Shown: piece by piece, positions 51,744 to 60,831 of the stretch | How positions within the stretch are numbered: position 1 is the first letter of the stretch | How the letters are laid out: each line of letters begins with the position of its first letter | Assembly: GCF_002005145.1 (NCBI RefSeq) | Contig: NZ_CP019698.1 | Span: 2,728,001-2,792,000 of the forward strand | Length of the DNA: 64,000 nt | DNA from: Desulforamulus ferrireducens | Lineage (GTDB): Bacteria > Bacillota > Desulfotomaculia > Desulfotomaculales > Desulfotomaculaceae | Direction: 5' to 3' | Translations under genes and position numbers: made by a program | Notes under the pieces: generated by a model | Databases searched by the model: none | What the model was told of the DNA's origin: nothing | What the model saw: the letters and a program-made list of their open reading frames with translations, nothing else

Positions 51744-52157
51744 ATGAGAACATGTCCTTATGCCAGTGGTTCCTCTGGTTGTAATGCCTTACGCAGTGCA
51801 GGCTTTGCTTCCAACACAGTGACTATTCCCGAAACCTGGAGAAATAAGTTCTGCACCTCTGGCTATTACAGTAACTGCCCAAACATGAAAGCCGCCCAGG
51901 AAATAAGGGATGAACGGCGCAAGGGCAAAGGAGGACGGCTGGGAGACAAGGTAAGCAGTACAAGCAGTAATAGTAGCCCGGCAAGTCAACCAATAAGGTC
52001 ACCTAACCAGCCAATTAAAAAAGGGAAAACCGAAAGGCCAAACCCCGTTCATGCCCACGGCGGAAAGGTTCCCCATTTCTGCGAAAAACCCTGGCGTTCT
52101 TTTAGTTTGCGTTTCCGCGTGATCAAGTCTTTGTTTTACTTAAAACCCTGGAAATAG
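51744..52157 (+). CDS. Orphan protein with an N-terminal four-or-more cysteine module
   Basis: A 137-aa frame. Residues 1-47 carry CPYASGSSGCNALRSAG, then VTIPETWRNKFCTSGYYSNC and PNMK, a pattern of spaced cysteines (C-x5-C ... C-x7-C-P) resembling small metal-binding modules in signalling proteins. The rest is basic and low in complexity (RDERRKGKGGRLGD, many Ser and Pro). Ribosome site is weak (GGAAAG), so the frame might be a relic. Terminated by a strong hairpin. Confidence 0.5.
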   Translation: MRTCPYASGSSGCNALRSAGFASNTVTIPETWRNKFCTSGYYSNCPNMKAAQEIRDERRKGKGGRLGDKVSSTSSNSSPASQPIRSPNQPIKKGKTERPNPVHAHGGKVPHFCEKPWRSFSLRFRVIKSLFYLKPWK

Positions 52158-52159
52158 GA

Positions 52160-52201
52160 TTAGGGAGTGTGGCATTACTACGGTAATGTCACACTCCCTA
52201 A
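52160..52201. terminator. Bidirectional terminator
   Basis: TTAGGGAGTGTG pairs with CACACTCCCTAA, between the 137-aa frame and the alcohol dehydrogenase. Confidence 0.88.
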
Positions 52202-52206
52202 TTTAT

Positions 52207-53313
52207 TTACACCAATCCGCTATCCGCTAAAATCCATTGCAAATCCTCTGCACTGGGAGGTTGAAAACAATTGGCCAGGTTTTTGCTCCGCATAGCTTTG
52301 GCCGCATAAAAGGCTAGTTCTTCCGCAGTGAGTTTAAGTTGTACAGGGGTTAGTACCCTCTGAAGCAACTCCCCAACCTCTTGTAAGTCGCCACAGCCCA
52401 GGGCTTCAATTACCCTTTGTACCCGCTCCGGTACCGCCCGAGCAATAAAAGCCAGCGAGGATTTTAAGAGTATCCCATTGGCTAAGCCGTGTGGCAGGCC
52501 TTTGTAATAAGTTAATGGGTAACCCAAACCATGTACAAAGGTGGTGGTAGTCTGGGCAATCACCATCCCCGCCAGCAGAGAACCATAAAGAAGCTCTTCC
52601 CGCTGACTAATGGTAATATGTTGTGGATCCATGGTTCTCAGCAGTCTGCCTATAGTGCCAATACTTTCCAGCGCCAAAAGGTCTGTTATTACCGTGGCAC
52701 GTTTAGTGAGATAGCCTTCAATACTGTGGGAAAGGGCATCCACCGCTGTGTTGACGGTAACCTGCCAGGGTAGACCTAACATATACCGGCCATCCAAGTA
52801 GGACACCACAGGAAACAGTTTTTCCCCAGTGATGGTTAATTTAGTTTCTGCCCAATCCACGGTAAGAACCGCATAGGGGGTTACCTCACTGCCGGTACCT
52901 GCCGTAGTGGGTACAGCCACCACTGGCAAAGGGTCCTTAACCCAGTTTTTGGCCATAAGTTCTTCAGGAGTAATATCATTTACCGCCAGGATGGCCACGG
53001 CTTTAGCGGCATCCAGCGGACTGCCACCTCCAATGCCAATAATAAAATCGGCCTGCAGTTTTCTGGCCTGCCCACCTCCTTGATAGACGGTGTTAAGGCT
53101 GGGATTTTGCTCCACTTGATCAAATATTTCGTAGCTAATACCTTCCTTGTTTAATGCAGAGATAACATCATCTAAGGAGCCATTTTTTTTAGAAGAGCTT
53201 CCTCCTGTCACAATTAGAGCCCTTTTACCTAATACAGCCATATCACCACTATGCTCAGTAACACAGTGTTGCCCAAAAAATATGCGGGTGGGCATACGAA
53301 AATTGAATTTCAT
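52207..53313 (-). CDS. Iron-containing alcohol dehydrogenase
   Basis: A 368-aa group III Fe-dependent dehydrogenase. The NAD site has GGGSPLDAAKAVAIL, PTTAGTGSEVTPYAVLT, and the metal region VDALSHSIEG and HGLGYPLTYYKGLPHGLANG with His ligands. It interconverts alcohols and aldehydes (substrate not predictable). Single gene, GGAGGCAAGC before the ATG. Confidence 0.93.
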   Translation of the reverse strand: MKFNFRMPTRIFFGQHCVTEHSGDMAVLGKRALIVTGGSSSKKNGSLDDVISALNKEGISYEIFDQVEQNPSLNTVYQGGGQARKLQADFIIGIGGGSPLDAAKAVAILAVNDITPEELMAKNWVKDPLPVVAVPTTAGTGSEVTPYAVLTVDWAETKLTITGEKLFPVVSYLDGRYMLGLPWQVTVNTAVDALSHSIEGYLTKRATVITDLLALESIGTIGRLLRTMDPQHITISQREELLYGSLLAGMVIAQTTTTFVHGLGYPLTYYKGLPHGLANGILLKSSLAFIARAVPERVQRVIEALGCGDLQEVGELLQRVLTPVQLKLTAEELAFYAAKAMRSKNLANCFQPPSAEDLQWILADSGLV

Positions 53314-53435
53314 TTGCTTGCCTCCAATTATAACTTCAAATATTACTATATCTTACCACAAAGAAAAAAAGATTGACAAAGCTTATTACTTGTCATAAAA
53401 TCAGAAATAGTCAAGTTAAAATACTAAACATACTT

Positions 53436-53597
53436 CTTATCCAGAGTGGCTGAGGGACTGGCCCTGCGAAGCCCGGCAACCTTCTTTACATTAAGAAAGG
53501 TGCTAATTCCTGCAGAAGGTAATCTTCTGAAAGATAAGAAGGGGACGTAAGTAATTTATGGCCTCTTCTGGTCTGAACAGAAGGGGCTTTAATTTTT
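53436..53597 (+). promoter_or_regulatory. SAM-I (S-box) riboswitch with terminator, upstream of metN
   Basis: The aptamer runs 53436-53538, closed by CTTATC/GATAAG. Conserved parts are CCAGAGTGGCTGAGGGACTGGCC (in parts), TGCGAAGCCCGGCAACC, GGTGCTAATTCC and GAAAGATAAG. The expression platform is a terminator hairpin GCCTCTTCTG/CAGAAGGGGC at 53561-53587 followed by Ts. AGAAGGGG (3' side of P1 and after) can instead pair with CCTCTTCT as an antiterminator. High S-adenosylmethionine should therefore stop transcription of metNIQ. Confidence 0.96.
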
Positions 53598-53632
53598 GGG
53601 TCATACTTCATCTAAGAAAGGCGGATAATAAT

Positions 53633-54658
53633 TTGATACAAATCAGGGATCTAACTAAGATTTATCAGGGCTCTGCCGGTGAGGTGGTAGCACTGGATAA
53701 TGTTAGTCTGCGGGTACGCAAAGGGGAAATCTACGGCATTATTGGTTTTAGCGGAGCAGGTAAAAGTACACTTATTCGCTGCGTCAATATGCTGGAAAGG
53801 CCAACCAAAGGCAGTATTATGGTGAATAACCAGGAAATGACTAAGCTGGACGGTTGGCGGCTGCGTGCTATGCGACAGAAAATAGGCATGATTTTCCAAC
53901 ACTTTAATTTGTTGTCCTCCCGCACAGTGTTTGATAACATAGCCTTTCCTCTGGAAATCAGTGGGGTTAGCAAGGAGGAAATTAACAAAAAGGTTACCAA
54001 CCTGTTGGAATTGGTAGGACTGTCGGATAAGGCCCAGGTTTACCCGGCTCAACTGTCCGGCGGACAAAAACAACGGGTGGGTATTGCCAGGGCACTGGCT
54101 AACGACCCCATCGTACTGCTGTGCGATGAAGCCACCTCCGCCCTGGATCCAGCCACCACCAGTTCCATCTTAGAGCTATTAAAAGACATTAACCGTAAAC
54201 TGGATCTAACTATCTTGATGATTACCCATGAAATGAAGGTTATTTCGGAAATATGCGACTCGGTGGCGGTAATTGAAGGGGGCCATATTATTGAAGAGGG
54301 ACTGGTGATCGATGTCTTTACCCAGCCCAAGCACCCCACCACCCGTCGTTTTGTGCAAACCATTATTAATACCGATGTACCGGATAAAATACGAGAAAAG
54401 CTATTGGAGAAGGGGCAAGGACAGATAATTCGGCTTTCCTTTATCGGCGACAATACCGCTGAGCCTGTGATCTCCTCCCTGGTGAAGCATTTTGATGTAG
54501 ACGTTAACATCCTTTACGGCAACATCGATCAGATCCAGGATACTCCCTTCGGTATGCTGATTATCGAGTGTTTGGGCGCTAGGGATAATTGTCATAAGGC
54601 AGTTGAATACCTGCGTAAACAAGGCTTGAGAATTGAGGTGTTAAAAGATGCCGAATGA
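53633..54658 (+). CDS. metN: Methionine ABC transporter ATPase
   Basis: A 341-aa ATPase. I place the start at the TTG (53633) preceded by AAGGCGG; the longer frame would begin inside the riboswitch terminator. Motifs are Walker [14 protein letters not shown]-loop [13 protein letters not shown], signature [15 protein letters not shown] and Walker [14 protein letters not shown]. The C-terminal 90 residues form the NIL regulatory domain ([17 protein letters not shown]), which binds methionine to inhibit transport. Overlaps metI by 11 bp. Confidence 0.95.
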   Translation: MIQIRDLTKIYQGSAGEVVALDNVSLRVRKGEIYGIIGFSGAGKSTLIRCVNMLERPTKGSIMVNNQEMTKLDGWRLRAMRQKIGMIFQHFNLLSSRTVFDNIAFPLEISGVSKEEINKKVTNLLELVGLSDKAQVYPAQLSGGQKQRVGIARALANDPIVLLCDEATSALDPATTSSILELLKDINRKLDLTILMITHEMKVISEICDSVAVIEGGHIIEEGLVIDVFTQPKHPTTRRFVQTIINTDVPDKIREKLLEKGQGQIIRLSFIGDNTAEPVISSLVKHFDVDVNILYGNIDQIQDTPFGMLIIECLGARDNCHKAVEYLRKQGLRIEVLKDAE

Positions 54659-55322
54659 TATATTAACCCATTTAACTACCCTCTCCCCGGAGCTAATTAA
54701 AGCCACCTGGGAAACTCTCTATATGTCCATAGTTTCGGTGTTTTTTGCTTCTTTAATAGGGATTCCTCTGGGGGTAATCCTGGTGATTACCGATAAAGGA
54801 CATATCAAAGAAAATTTGCCCTTAAACCGCCTGTTGGGTTCCATTGTTAACATATTCCGTTCCTTTCCCTTCATTATTTTATTACTGGCCCTCAGTCCCT
54901 TTACCCGCTTTGTGGTGGGGACCACCATTGGTACCACCGCTGCCATTGTGCCCTTAACCATTGCCTCGGCCCCCTTTGTGGCCAGGCTGGTGGAAACATC
55001 TTTAAAGGAAGTTAGCTGGGGTGTGGTGGAAGCTTCTCTGGCCATGGGAGCCAGCACCTGGCAGATTATTCGGAAAGTGCTACTGCCTGAGGCTATGCCC
55101 GGCATTATCTTAGGGACAACCATTACAACCATTGCAGTCATCGGCTACTCAGCCATGGCGGGTGTTGTGGGAGGAGGTGGCCTGGGAGACCTGGCGGTGC
55201 GTTACGGCTACATGCGTTTTGACTCCGTGATTATGGTGACCACTGTCATTATATTGGTGGTTTTGGTGCAAGTTATACAATCTCTGGGCAATGCACTTGC
55301 CGCAAAATTTAACAAAAATTAG
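54648..55322 (+). CDS. metI: Methionine ABC transporter permease
   Basis: A 224-aa permease with five or six membrane helices. The coupling motif [20 protein letters not shown] is the EAA loop that contacts MetN. Segments [21 protein letters not shown]-like and [18 protein letters not shown] match MetI. Overlaps metN; 5 bp before metQ. Confidence 0.95.
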   Translation: MPNDILTHLTTLSPELIKATWETLYMSIVSVFFASLIGIPLGVILVITDKGHIKENLPLNRLLGSIVNIFRSFPFIILLLALSPFTRFVVGTTIGTTAAIVPLTIASAPFVARLVETSLKEVSWGVVEASLAMGASTWQIIRKVLLPEAMPGIILGTTITTIAVIGYSAMAGVVGGGGLGDLAVRYGYMRFDSVIMVTTVIILVVLVQVIQSLGNALAAKFNKN

Positions 55323-55327
55323 GAGGT

Positions 55328-56173
55328 ATGAAAATGAAAAAGAGACTGGTTTTGTTATTTGCTACCCTGTTAACCCTATCCCTCGTGGTTGCCGGTTGCG
55401 GTGGTAAACAGGAAGAAACCCCCAAACAAGAAGCTGCTTCTGAAAGCAAAGCCACTGTACTTAAGGTTGGTGCCACTCCGGTACCCCATGGTGATATATT
55501 GAAAGTTGTTAAGCCTGTTCTGGAAAAGGAAGGTATCCAATTAGATATTGTGGAGTTTAACGACTATGTACAGCCCAACCTGGCCTTAAACGATAAGCAA
55601 CTGGATGCTAACTACTTCCAACACCTGCCCTACCTGGAGCAGTTCAATCAGGACAAAGGCTTGGAATTAACCTACACTGCCAAAATTCACTTTGAGCCCA
55701 TGGGTCTCTATTCCAAAAAGGTTCAAGCTGTAGCCGACTTTAAAGAGGGAGACAAGATTGGTATCCCCAACGACCCCACCAACGGTGGTCGCGCTCTGGT
55801 AGTACTGGAAAAGGCCGGCCTGTTAAAGCTTAAGGAAGGCGTAGGCATTAAAGCCACTGTAAGGGATATCGTAGAGAAGAAAGTAGAAGTAGTTGAACTG
55901 GAAGCAGCTCAACTGCCCCGTTCCATCGAAGACCTGGCCGGTGCTGTAATTAACGGCAACTTCGCTACCCAGGCTAACTTCACCCCCACCGATGCTCTGG
56001 TGGCTGAAGATGCCCAGTCCGAAGCTGCTGATACCTACGGTAACATCCTGGCTGTTCGCAAGGGTGATGAAAACCGCGAAGAAATCAAGAAACTAACCGA
56101 AGCATTACAAACTCCGGAAGTTAAAAAGTTTATAGAAGATACCTACAAGGGTGCTGTGGTTCCTTTGTTCTAG
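55328..56173 (+). CDS. metQ: Methionine-binding lipoprotein
   Basis: A 281-aa lipoprotein of the NlpA/MetQ family. Signal with lipobox SLVVAGCGGK, then LKVGATPVPHGDILKVVKPV, FNDYVQPNLALNDKQLDANY and NGNFATQANFTP, which form the methionine site. Binds D/L-methionine outside the cell and hands it to MetNI. AGGAGGT just before the ATG. Confidence 0.95.
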   Translation: MKMKKRLVLLFATLLTLSLVVAGCGGKQEETPKQEAASESKATVLKVGATPVPHGDILKVVKPVLEKEGIQLDIVEFNDYVQPNLALNDKQLDANYFQHLPYLEQFNQDKGLELTYTAKIHFEPMGLYSKKVQAVADFKEGDKIGIPNDPTNGGRALVVLEKAGLLKLKEGVGIKATVRDIVEKKVEVVELEAAQLPRSIEDLAGAVINGNFATQANFTPTDALVAEDAQSEAADTYGNILAVRKGDENREEIKKLTEALQTPEVKKFIEDTYKGAVVPLF

Positions 56174-56185
56174 ATGAAAATGCAG

Positions 56186-56216
56186 AGAGGGCTGCCATTT
56201 AGGTAGCCCTCTTTCT
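56186..56216 (+). terminator. Terminator of metNIQ
   Basis: AGAGGGCT pairs with AGCCCTCT, followed by TTCTT. Confidence 0.82.
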
Positions 56217-56231
56217 TGTGCCAAAAGTTAT

Positions 56232-56266
56232 AGCCTTTGTGAATTGACCATTGGCCTTTAGTCTTT
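56232..56266. repeat. Phased heptanucleotide repeats downstream of metQ
   Basis: Five 7-nt units in register (AGCCTTT, GTGAATT, GACCATT, GGCCTTT, AGTCTTT), the same type as at 4688 and 14220. Confidence 0.45.
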
Positions 56267-56373
56267 GCTTTTTATATTTTATAAATGGTTCTTTTTTACA
56301 AATAACTTGCATATATATTAGTGCCTAGAAATATGTGTTCAACTAACACCCAAGCCAAGCTAATGGCTAAAAA

Positions 56374-57069
56374 CTAATTAGTCATCTCCTTATACAATTT
56401 ATTAATGGAACTGCTTTCTATACGGGAAATAAAGCTGCGCGAAATAGCCAGTCTTTTTCCCACTTCCCGCTGGGTTAGCTCCCGCCCCCCGTCTAAACCA
56501 TAGCGTAAACGAATTACCATTTGTTCCCTTGGTGTTAACTTGGTTAAGGCTGTTTCCAGTTTTTCCAGCTCTAAACTGGTTTCCACCTGCTCTTCCACGG
56601 GTATATCTTCGGTCATCAGGGTATCCTGTAATTCAAGGGGAGTACCATCTTTGTCGTAGTCCAAGGGTTCGGACATGGATATGTTGCCTCGTTCATTCTT
56701 CTGTTTACGTAAAACCATCAATATCTCATTCTGAATACAAACTCCGGCATAGGTGGAGAATTTACTGCATTTTTGCGCATCAAAGGTGTCCACTGCTTTA
56801 ATTAAACCCACCACACCATTTTGAAACAAATCCTGTTTATCCACCCTGGGGTCCTGTAGTTTATTAGCAATCTTGGCTACCAAACGTAAATTTCTTTCGA
56901 TTAATATTGTCTTGGCCAGTTGATCCCCCTTAGACAGCCTAAGCAGCAGTTCTTTTTCCTCCTTGGGAGACAGCGGCTCTGGCAAAGTACCGGAAGAAAT
57001 ATATGAAACCAACAGAATTATACCGTTCAAAATAGATAGAGCCAATATTGTTAAAAGAGCAGGTGACAA
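56374..57069 (-). CDS. sigK: Sporulation sigma factor pro-sigma-K
   Basis: A 231-aa sigma-70-family factor. The TTG at 57069 is preceded by GGGGAGGG; the longer frame lacks a ribosome site. It begins with a hydrophobic pro-sequence (LLTILALSILNGIILLVSYI), as in pro-sigma-K, which is removed when the factor is activated in the mother cell. Region 2 (IERNLRLVAKIANKLQDPRV, then DLFQNGVVGLIKAVDTFD) and region 4 (TKLTPREQMVIRLRYGLDGG, LAISRSFISRIESS) are complete. No skin-like insertion interrupts it. A CATACTGTA promoter for a coat-like gene occurs at 60871. Confidence 0.9.
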   Translation of the reverse strand: MSPALLTILALSILNGIILLVSYISSGTLPEPLSPKEEKELLLRLSKGDQLAKTILIERNLRLVAKIANKLQDPRVDKQDLFQNGVVGLIKAVDTFDAQKCSKFSTYAGVCIQNEILMVLRKQKNERGNISMSEPLDYDKDGTPLELQDTLMTEDIPVEEQVETSLELEKLETALTKLTPREQMVIRLRYGLDGGRELTQREVGKRLAISRSFISRIESSSINKLYKEMTN

Positions 57070-57167
57070 AAAGATCCCTCCCCTAAAAATAAGTCTTATT
57101 TCCATGCTATGACACTTAGCAGACAATTGTGCCTGTCTTGAAAGCTATGTTAGTATGTAATATATGG

Positions 57168-57173
57168 TATAAT
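57168..57173 (+). promoter_or_regulatory. Probable -10 box of the DUF47-pit operon
   Basis: TATAAT at 57168-57173, but no clear -35 at the right distance, so the promoter may need an activator such as PhoP. Confidence 0.4.
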
Positions 57174-57305
57174 GCTTTGGGGCAAGCTAATAAATGTTAA
57201 GACAATGTTAAATTTCAACATCTGCGGACATATTTTTAATAAAAAGCGCGGTGACTATGATATACTCTTTGATGGACAGGCAATTCATCTAAATGGAGGG
57301 GCTAT

Positions 57306-57920
57306 ATGTTTTTCAAAAAACAAGATATATTCTTTGAAACCTTTACTGCCATTGCTCAGAATTTAACCAAGGGCGCTGAGGCCTTCAGAGAAGAAATGCA
57401 TCATCCCAGTGAACAAAAAATTGGCCTTACCAACATACAGGATTACGAAAAAACCGGTGATCGACATACCCACACCATTATCAAAGCTCTCAACAAAACC
57501 TTTATTACTCCCCTGGATCGGGAAGACATTATGAACTTGGCTGTTAAACTGGATGACGTTTTAGACGGCATTGAGGCTACCTTTATTCGCATGGATATTT
57601 ATGATATTAAAGACATTAACATCTTCATTAAGAGAAATTCTGAAATTATCTATGAAAGCTGTCAGGAAATCGAAAAAAGTATTGAAAAACTGGTGACTAA
57701 GAAACTTCTGGACATTCGTCCCCACACAGTAAGAATTAATGAACTGGAAAATGAAGCTGACCATTTATTTAACAACAGCTTACGAGAATTGGTTTCTTCC
57801 TGTAGCGATGCCATCGAATTTGTCAAATACAAGCAAATATACGAAATGTTAGAGGAAATAACCGATGCCTGTGAGGATGTGGCAAACATTCTGGAGAGCA
57901 TTGTAATGCGAAATTCCTAA
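57306..57920 (+). CDS. DUF47 family PhoU-like accessory protein
   Basis: A 204-aa all-helical protein. EKTGDRHTHTIIKALNKTFI, TPLDREDIMNLAVKLDDVLDG and EMLEEITDACEDVANILESI match DUF47 (YkaA-type), which binds metal clusters like PhoU. DUF47 genes lie next to low-affinity phosphate permeases and are thought to regulate them. It is 14 bp upstream of the pit gene. Confidence 0.92.
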   Translation: MFFKKQDIFFETFTAIAQNLTKGAEAFREEMHHPSEQKIGLTNIQDYEKTGDRHTHTIIKALNKTFITPLDREDIMNLAVKLDDVLDGIEATFIRMDIYDIKDINIFIKRNSEIIYESCQEIEKSIEKLVTKKLLDIRPHTVRINELENEADHLFNNSLRELVSSCSDAIEFVKYKQIYEMLEEITDACEDVANILESIVMRNS

Positions 57921-57934
57921 GAGGAAGGCGAAAC

Positions 57935-58933
57935 ATGGATCAACATATTATTATCATTGCCGTGGTGATACTGGCTTTAAGTTTTGACTTCATTAACGGT
58001 TTTCATGATACTGCTAATTCTATTGCCACCGCTATTTCTACCAAAGCCTTAAAACCGGCCTATGCCATCATGCTAGCTGCTTCCATGAACTTGATTGGCG
58101 CCTTAACCTTTACAGGGGTAGCTAAAACTGTCGGTGGTAAAGTGGCCAACCCCGCTAATATTGAACACGGTGTTTATGTGGTGGCAGCTGCCCTTATTGC
58201 TGCCATTGCTTGGAACCTGTTTACCTGGTATTATGGCATTCCCAGTAGTTCCTCCCACGCCCTAATTGGGTCTTTAGCCGGGGCGGTAATAGCCGCCGCA
58301 GGTATTAGTGCTGTTAACTTAGCTGGCTTTTTGAGCATTGTGGAAAGCCTGATCCTATCACCGTTACTGGCATTTACCGTTGGTTACATTATTATGTCAC
58401 TCATTCGGCTAATATTCGCAAATTTTTCACCTCACAAAATAAACTCCCGGTTTCGTTCCCTACAGGTACTCACTGCGGCCTTCCAATCCTTTAGCCACGG
58501 CACCAATGATGCTCAGAAAACCATGGGCATCATTACCTTTGCTCTGGTGGCCGGTGGGTATCAGTCTACAGTGGAGGTACAAACCTGGGTCAAGGTTTCG
58601 GCAGCGGTGGCCATGGCCTTGGGTACCTCTGTGGGGGGCTGGCGAATTATTAAAACCATTGGCACCAAGATTATTAAGTTTGAACCGGCTAGCGGTTTTG
58701 CCGCGGATTTAAGCTCTGCCCTGGTTATTATTAGTGCTACTTTGTTTAAACTACCGGTTTCCACCACCCACGTTATTAGCTCGGCTATTATGGGTGTGGG
58801 TTCTGCTAAAAGATTCTCCTCTGTTCAGTGGGGTACAGCAGTAACAATGGTTTCTGCCTGGATTATTACCTTACCGGTGACCATGGTACTGGCAGGCTTC
58901 ACCTTCATAATTGTAAGATTTCTCTTCCTGTAG
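57935..58933 (+). CDS. pit: PiT-family inorganic phosphate permease
   Basis: A 332-aa membrane protein with about ten helices and the duplicated PiT signature: FDFINGFHDTANSIATAIST near the N-terminus and FQSFSHGTNDAQKTMGIIT in the second half. GIPSSSSHALIGSLAGA and PVSTTHVISSAIMGVG are the paired re-entrant loops. Imports phosphate (as a metal-phosphate or with H+). Coupled with the DUF47 gene. Confidence 0.95.
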   Translation: MDQHIIIIAVVILALSFDFINGFHDTANSIATAISTKALKPAYAIMLAASMNLIGALTFTGVAKTVGGKVANPANIEHGVYVVAAALIAAIAWNLFTWYYGIPSSSSHALIGSLAGAVIAAAGISAVNLAGFLSIVESLILSPLLAFTVGYIIMSLIRLIFANFSPHKINSRFRSLQVLTAAFQSFSHGTNDAQKTMGIITFALVAGGYQSTVEVQTWVKVSAAVAMALGTSVGGWRIIKTIGTKIIKFEPASGFAADLSSALVIISATLFKLPVSTTHVISSAIMGVGSAKRFSSVQWGTAVTMVSAWIITLPVTMVLAGFTFIIVRFLFL

Positions 58934-58942
58934 AGATGGCTA

Positions 58943-58984
58943 AACCAGTAAGTGTCGCAAAATTTTGCGACACTTACTGGTTTT
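58943..58984. terminator. Perfect palindromic bidirectional terminator
   Basis: A perfect palindrome of about 40 bp centred on AAAATTTT (AACCAGTAAGTGTCGC and its complement), between pit and the radical SAM gene. T-runs flank both ends. Confidence 0.88.
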
Positions 58985-58993
58985 CTATGATCT

Positions 58994-60217
58994 TTAGCAA
59001 AATCTCATCCAGCGAGACATTCTTTTGGTTTCCTGTCCCACCACCCAGAAGAGACAGTTCTCCAGTGGGGGGGTGAAGTGGTCGCCGGTTTGTTCAAAAT
59101 TCACCGCATAGCAGCCACCGGCACAGGGGCGGGAGCAGTTTCGACAATGACCTGGTTGACGACTGATGGCATTTTGGAAAGGTGCCAGTTTTTTAGCATC
59201 AAGGCCGGTATGAACATTGCCCACAATATAACGCCCGGCCTTATCGGTTAACCCTAAAAGTTTGGAACAAGGGCTGATATCCCCATTGGGAGCAATGGCC
59301 AAGGAAGTACTACCTGCCCGGCAGCCCCAACCTAGCCGCTCCCTATCATCCTTTTCGAATTCCTCGATAAATAATGCTTTACCCTGTCGTTGGTAGTTGT
59401 GATAATCCTCTAAAATCTTCACCATGTTTTTCCCATACCGTTCGATCTGCTCTAGATGCCAAGGCTCTGCCCCTTGGGCCGGAGCAATAATCAACTGATT
59501 AATACCCAACTGAACAATTTGATGAAAATCTTGCCGCATGGTATTTATGGCCTCTTTACTGACGGTCATTCTAGCTCCCAGCCAGGGCTGATATTTCTTA
59601 ATCAGAGGGATGAGATTGGCAATTTTTTGCCAGGTGCCCTCCCCATTGCGGGTGCGGCGATAACGATCATGGGTCTCCTGCCCGCCATCGATACTTAGAA
59701 GTATATTAATATGGTTTTGGGAAAAAAATCGGAGCATCTCTTCGTTGAGCAGTGTGCCGTTGGTGGTTAGGGCCCAGGTAATTGCCAAATTTTTTTCCTT
59801 GGCCCGCCTTAAAGCATAGGGCACGATTTCTTTAATCAGCCCAAACTCCAGCAGCGGCTCGCCGCCAATGAGGGTAATTACCACATTGGAAAAAATCGCC
59901 TTGTCCATTAATAAATCAATTGCTTTCTTGGCTGTGGCAAAACTCATCCGCTCCTCAGGACTTTTGCAGTGTATAAAGCAATATTCACAAGTAAGATTAC
60001 AGTTGAAGGTAACATTAAGCTCTATGGCTGCCAAACCCAGCTTTGCCTGGGCTAACTCATGGTCGGCCAGTTTTGCCAATTTTTCTGCCTCTGGCTGAGA
60101 CAAAGCAAAGGTTCTTTTTAAGGCAGCAGTTAAATCAGGTAGAGAGTAGCAGGGATGTCTCCCGACATACTCTCTGATAAAACGCACCATACTATTTAAC
60201 CGGTTCTTATTCTCCAT
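58994..60217 (-). CDS. Radical SAM/SPASM peptide maturase
   Basis: A 407-aa enzyme. The cluster motif is FNCNLTCEYCFIHC (C73, C77, C80), followed by GGEPLLEFG (residues 118-126) and the SPASM auxiliary-cluster region: C299, C317, then HCRNCSRPCAGGC (C358-C369) and C388. These features are typical of enzymes that crosslink cysteines to other residues in peptides. The ATG at 60217 is 2 bp after the stop of the cysteine-rich repeat protein, with GAAGGAG inside that gene's last codons, so the two are translationally coupled. The frame continues upstream of this ATG but without a better ribosome site. The repeat protein is the obvious candidate substrate. Confidence 0.9.
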   Translation of the reverse strand: MENKNRLNSMVRFIREYVGRHPCYSLPDLTAALKRTFALSQPEAEKLAKLADHELAQAKLGLAAIELNVTFNCNLTCEYCFIHCKSPEERMSFATAKKAIDLLMDKAIFSNVVITLIGGEPLLEFGLIKEIVPYALRRAKEKNLAITWALTTNGTLLNEEMLRFFSQNHINILLSIDGGQETHDRYRRTRNGEGTWQKIANLIPLIKKYQPWLGARMTVSKEAINTMRQDFHQIVQLGINQLIIAPAQGAEPWHLEQIERYGKNMVKILEDYHNYQRQGKALFIEEFEKDDRERLGWGCRAGSTSLAIAPNGDISPCSKLLGLTDKAGRYIVGNVHTGLDAKKLAPFQNAISRQPGHCRNCSRPCAGGCYAVNFEQTGDHFTPPLENCLFWVVGQETKRMSRWMRFC

Positions 60218-60219
60218 AG

Positions 60220-60831
60220 CTACTCCTTCTTGCCCTGGGGAGCAATCCCAATAAAGGCCTGGCCGGGACAGCTGAAACCACCGGGGGCGTTGCAACCGAA
60301 GGGCAGACCACAGGGCTGCTGGAATAGGTAAGTACAGGGTTGGGTAAATCGTACCCCACAGGGCTGGAAGAAAAATCTAAAGCCACAGGGTTGGTAGAAA
60401 TTAAAACCGCAGGGCTGTTGGAAATTGAAAGTGCAGGGCTGGAAAATACCATAGGTGCAGCCGCCCCCCTGGGGTTGCCCTGGGGTATAAAAGCCGGGGC
60501 AGGCAAAGGTATTGGTGCAAATATCCGGTGGAATGCAGACATACTGATTGACACAGTTAAAGCCTGGGAAGGAGGTACAAACAACCCGCTCCTCCACTTC
60601 AGCCCTTAGTTGATTGGCTAGATATTCCATATTCTCTTCTGTGAGAGTTTCTTTGCCTTCCCCATCCCAAATGACCGTTAAGGCAGATAGGGGTACAGTG
60701 GCTATTCTATTGTCCACCTGCAAACGAATAAAATGCCCGTTGGCTTCCAGTAAAGTGCCAGAGATTTTCTTTCCATTTATTATTTCAATGGTTAGGTATT
60801 TACCCACGCTGGCCAGCATTTCATCAGCCAT
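60220..60831 (-). CDS. Sm-like leader domain fused to a cysteine-rich Q-P-C repeat core (candidate peptide precursor)
   Basis: A 203-aa protein. Residues 6-57 form a small beta-barrel resembling the Sm-like/DUF2642 type (VGKYLTIEIINGKKISGTLL, HFIRLQVDNRIATVPLSALT). A charged linker leads to residue 84. From 85 on there are 14 cysteines and none before. Six Q-P-C motifs end at Cys133, 141, 149, 158, 166 and 174 (spacing 8, 8, 9, 8, 8), mostly followed by aromatic residues. Two bases after the stop is a radical SAM/SPASM gene. This layout is that of a multi-core thioether-type peptide, or a spore-coat protein whose cysteines are modified. No signal peptide or Gly-Gly cleavage site is obvious. 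Transcription by sigma-K is suggested by the promoter at 60871. Confidence 0.88.
   Translation of the reverse strand: MADEMLASVGKYLTIEIINGKKISGTLLEANGHFIRLQVDNRIATVPLSALTVIWDGEGKETLTEENMEYLANQLRAEVEERVVCTSFPGFNCVNQYVCIPPDICTNTFACPGFYTPGQPQGGGCTYGIFQPCTFNFQQPCGFNFYQPCGFRFFFQPCGVRFTQPCTYLFQQPCGLPFGCNAPGGFSCPGQAFIGIAPQGKKE

Noticed and set aside
56374-57069. Possible skin-type insertion in sigK
   Set aside because: The frame is continuous through regions 2 to 4 with normal length.
60207-60584. 125-codon frame with Ser/Pro repeats in the same strand as the repeat protein
   Set aside because: It is the shifted reading of the Q-P-C repeat DNA; periodicity arises from the real gene and it lacks its own start signals.
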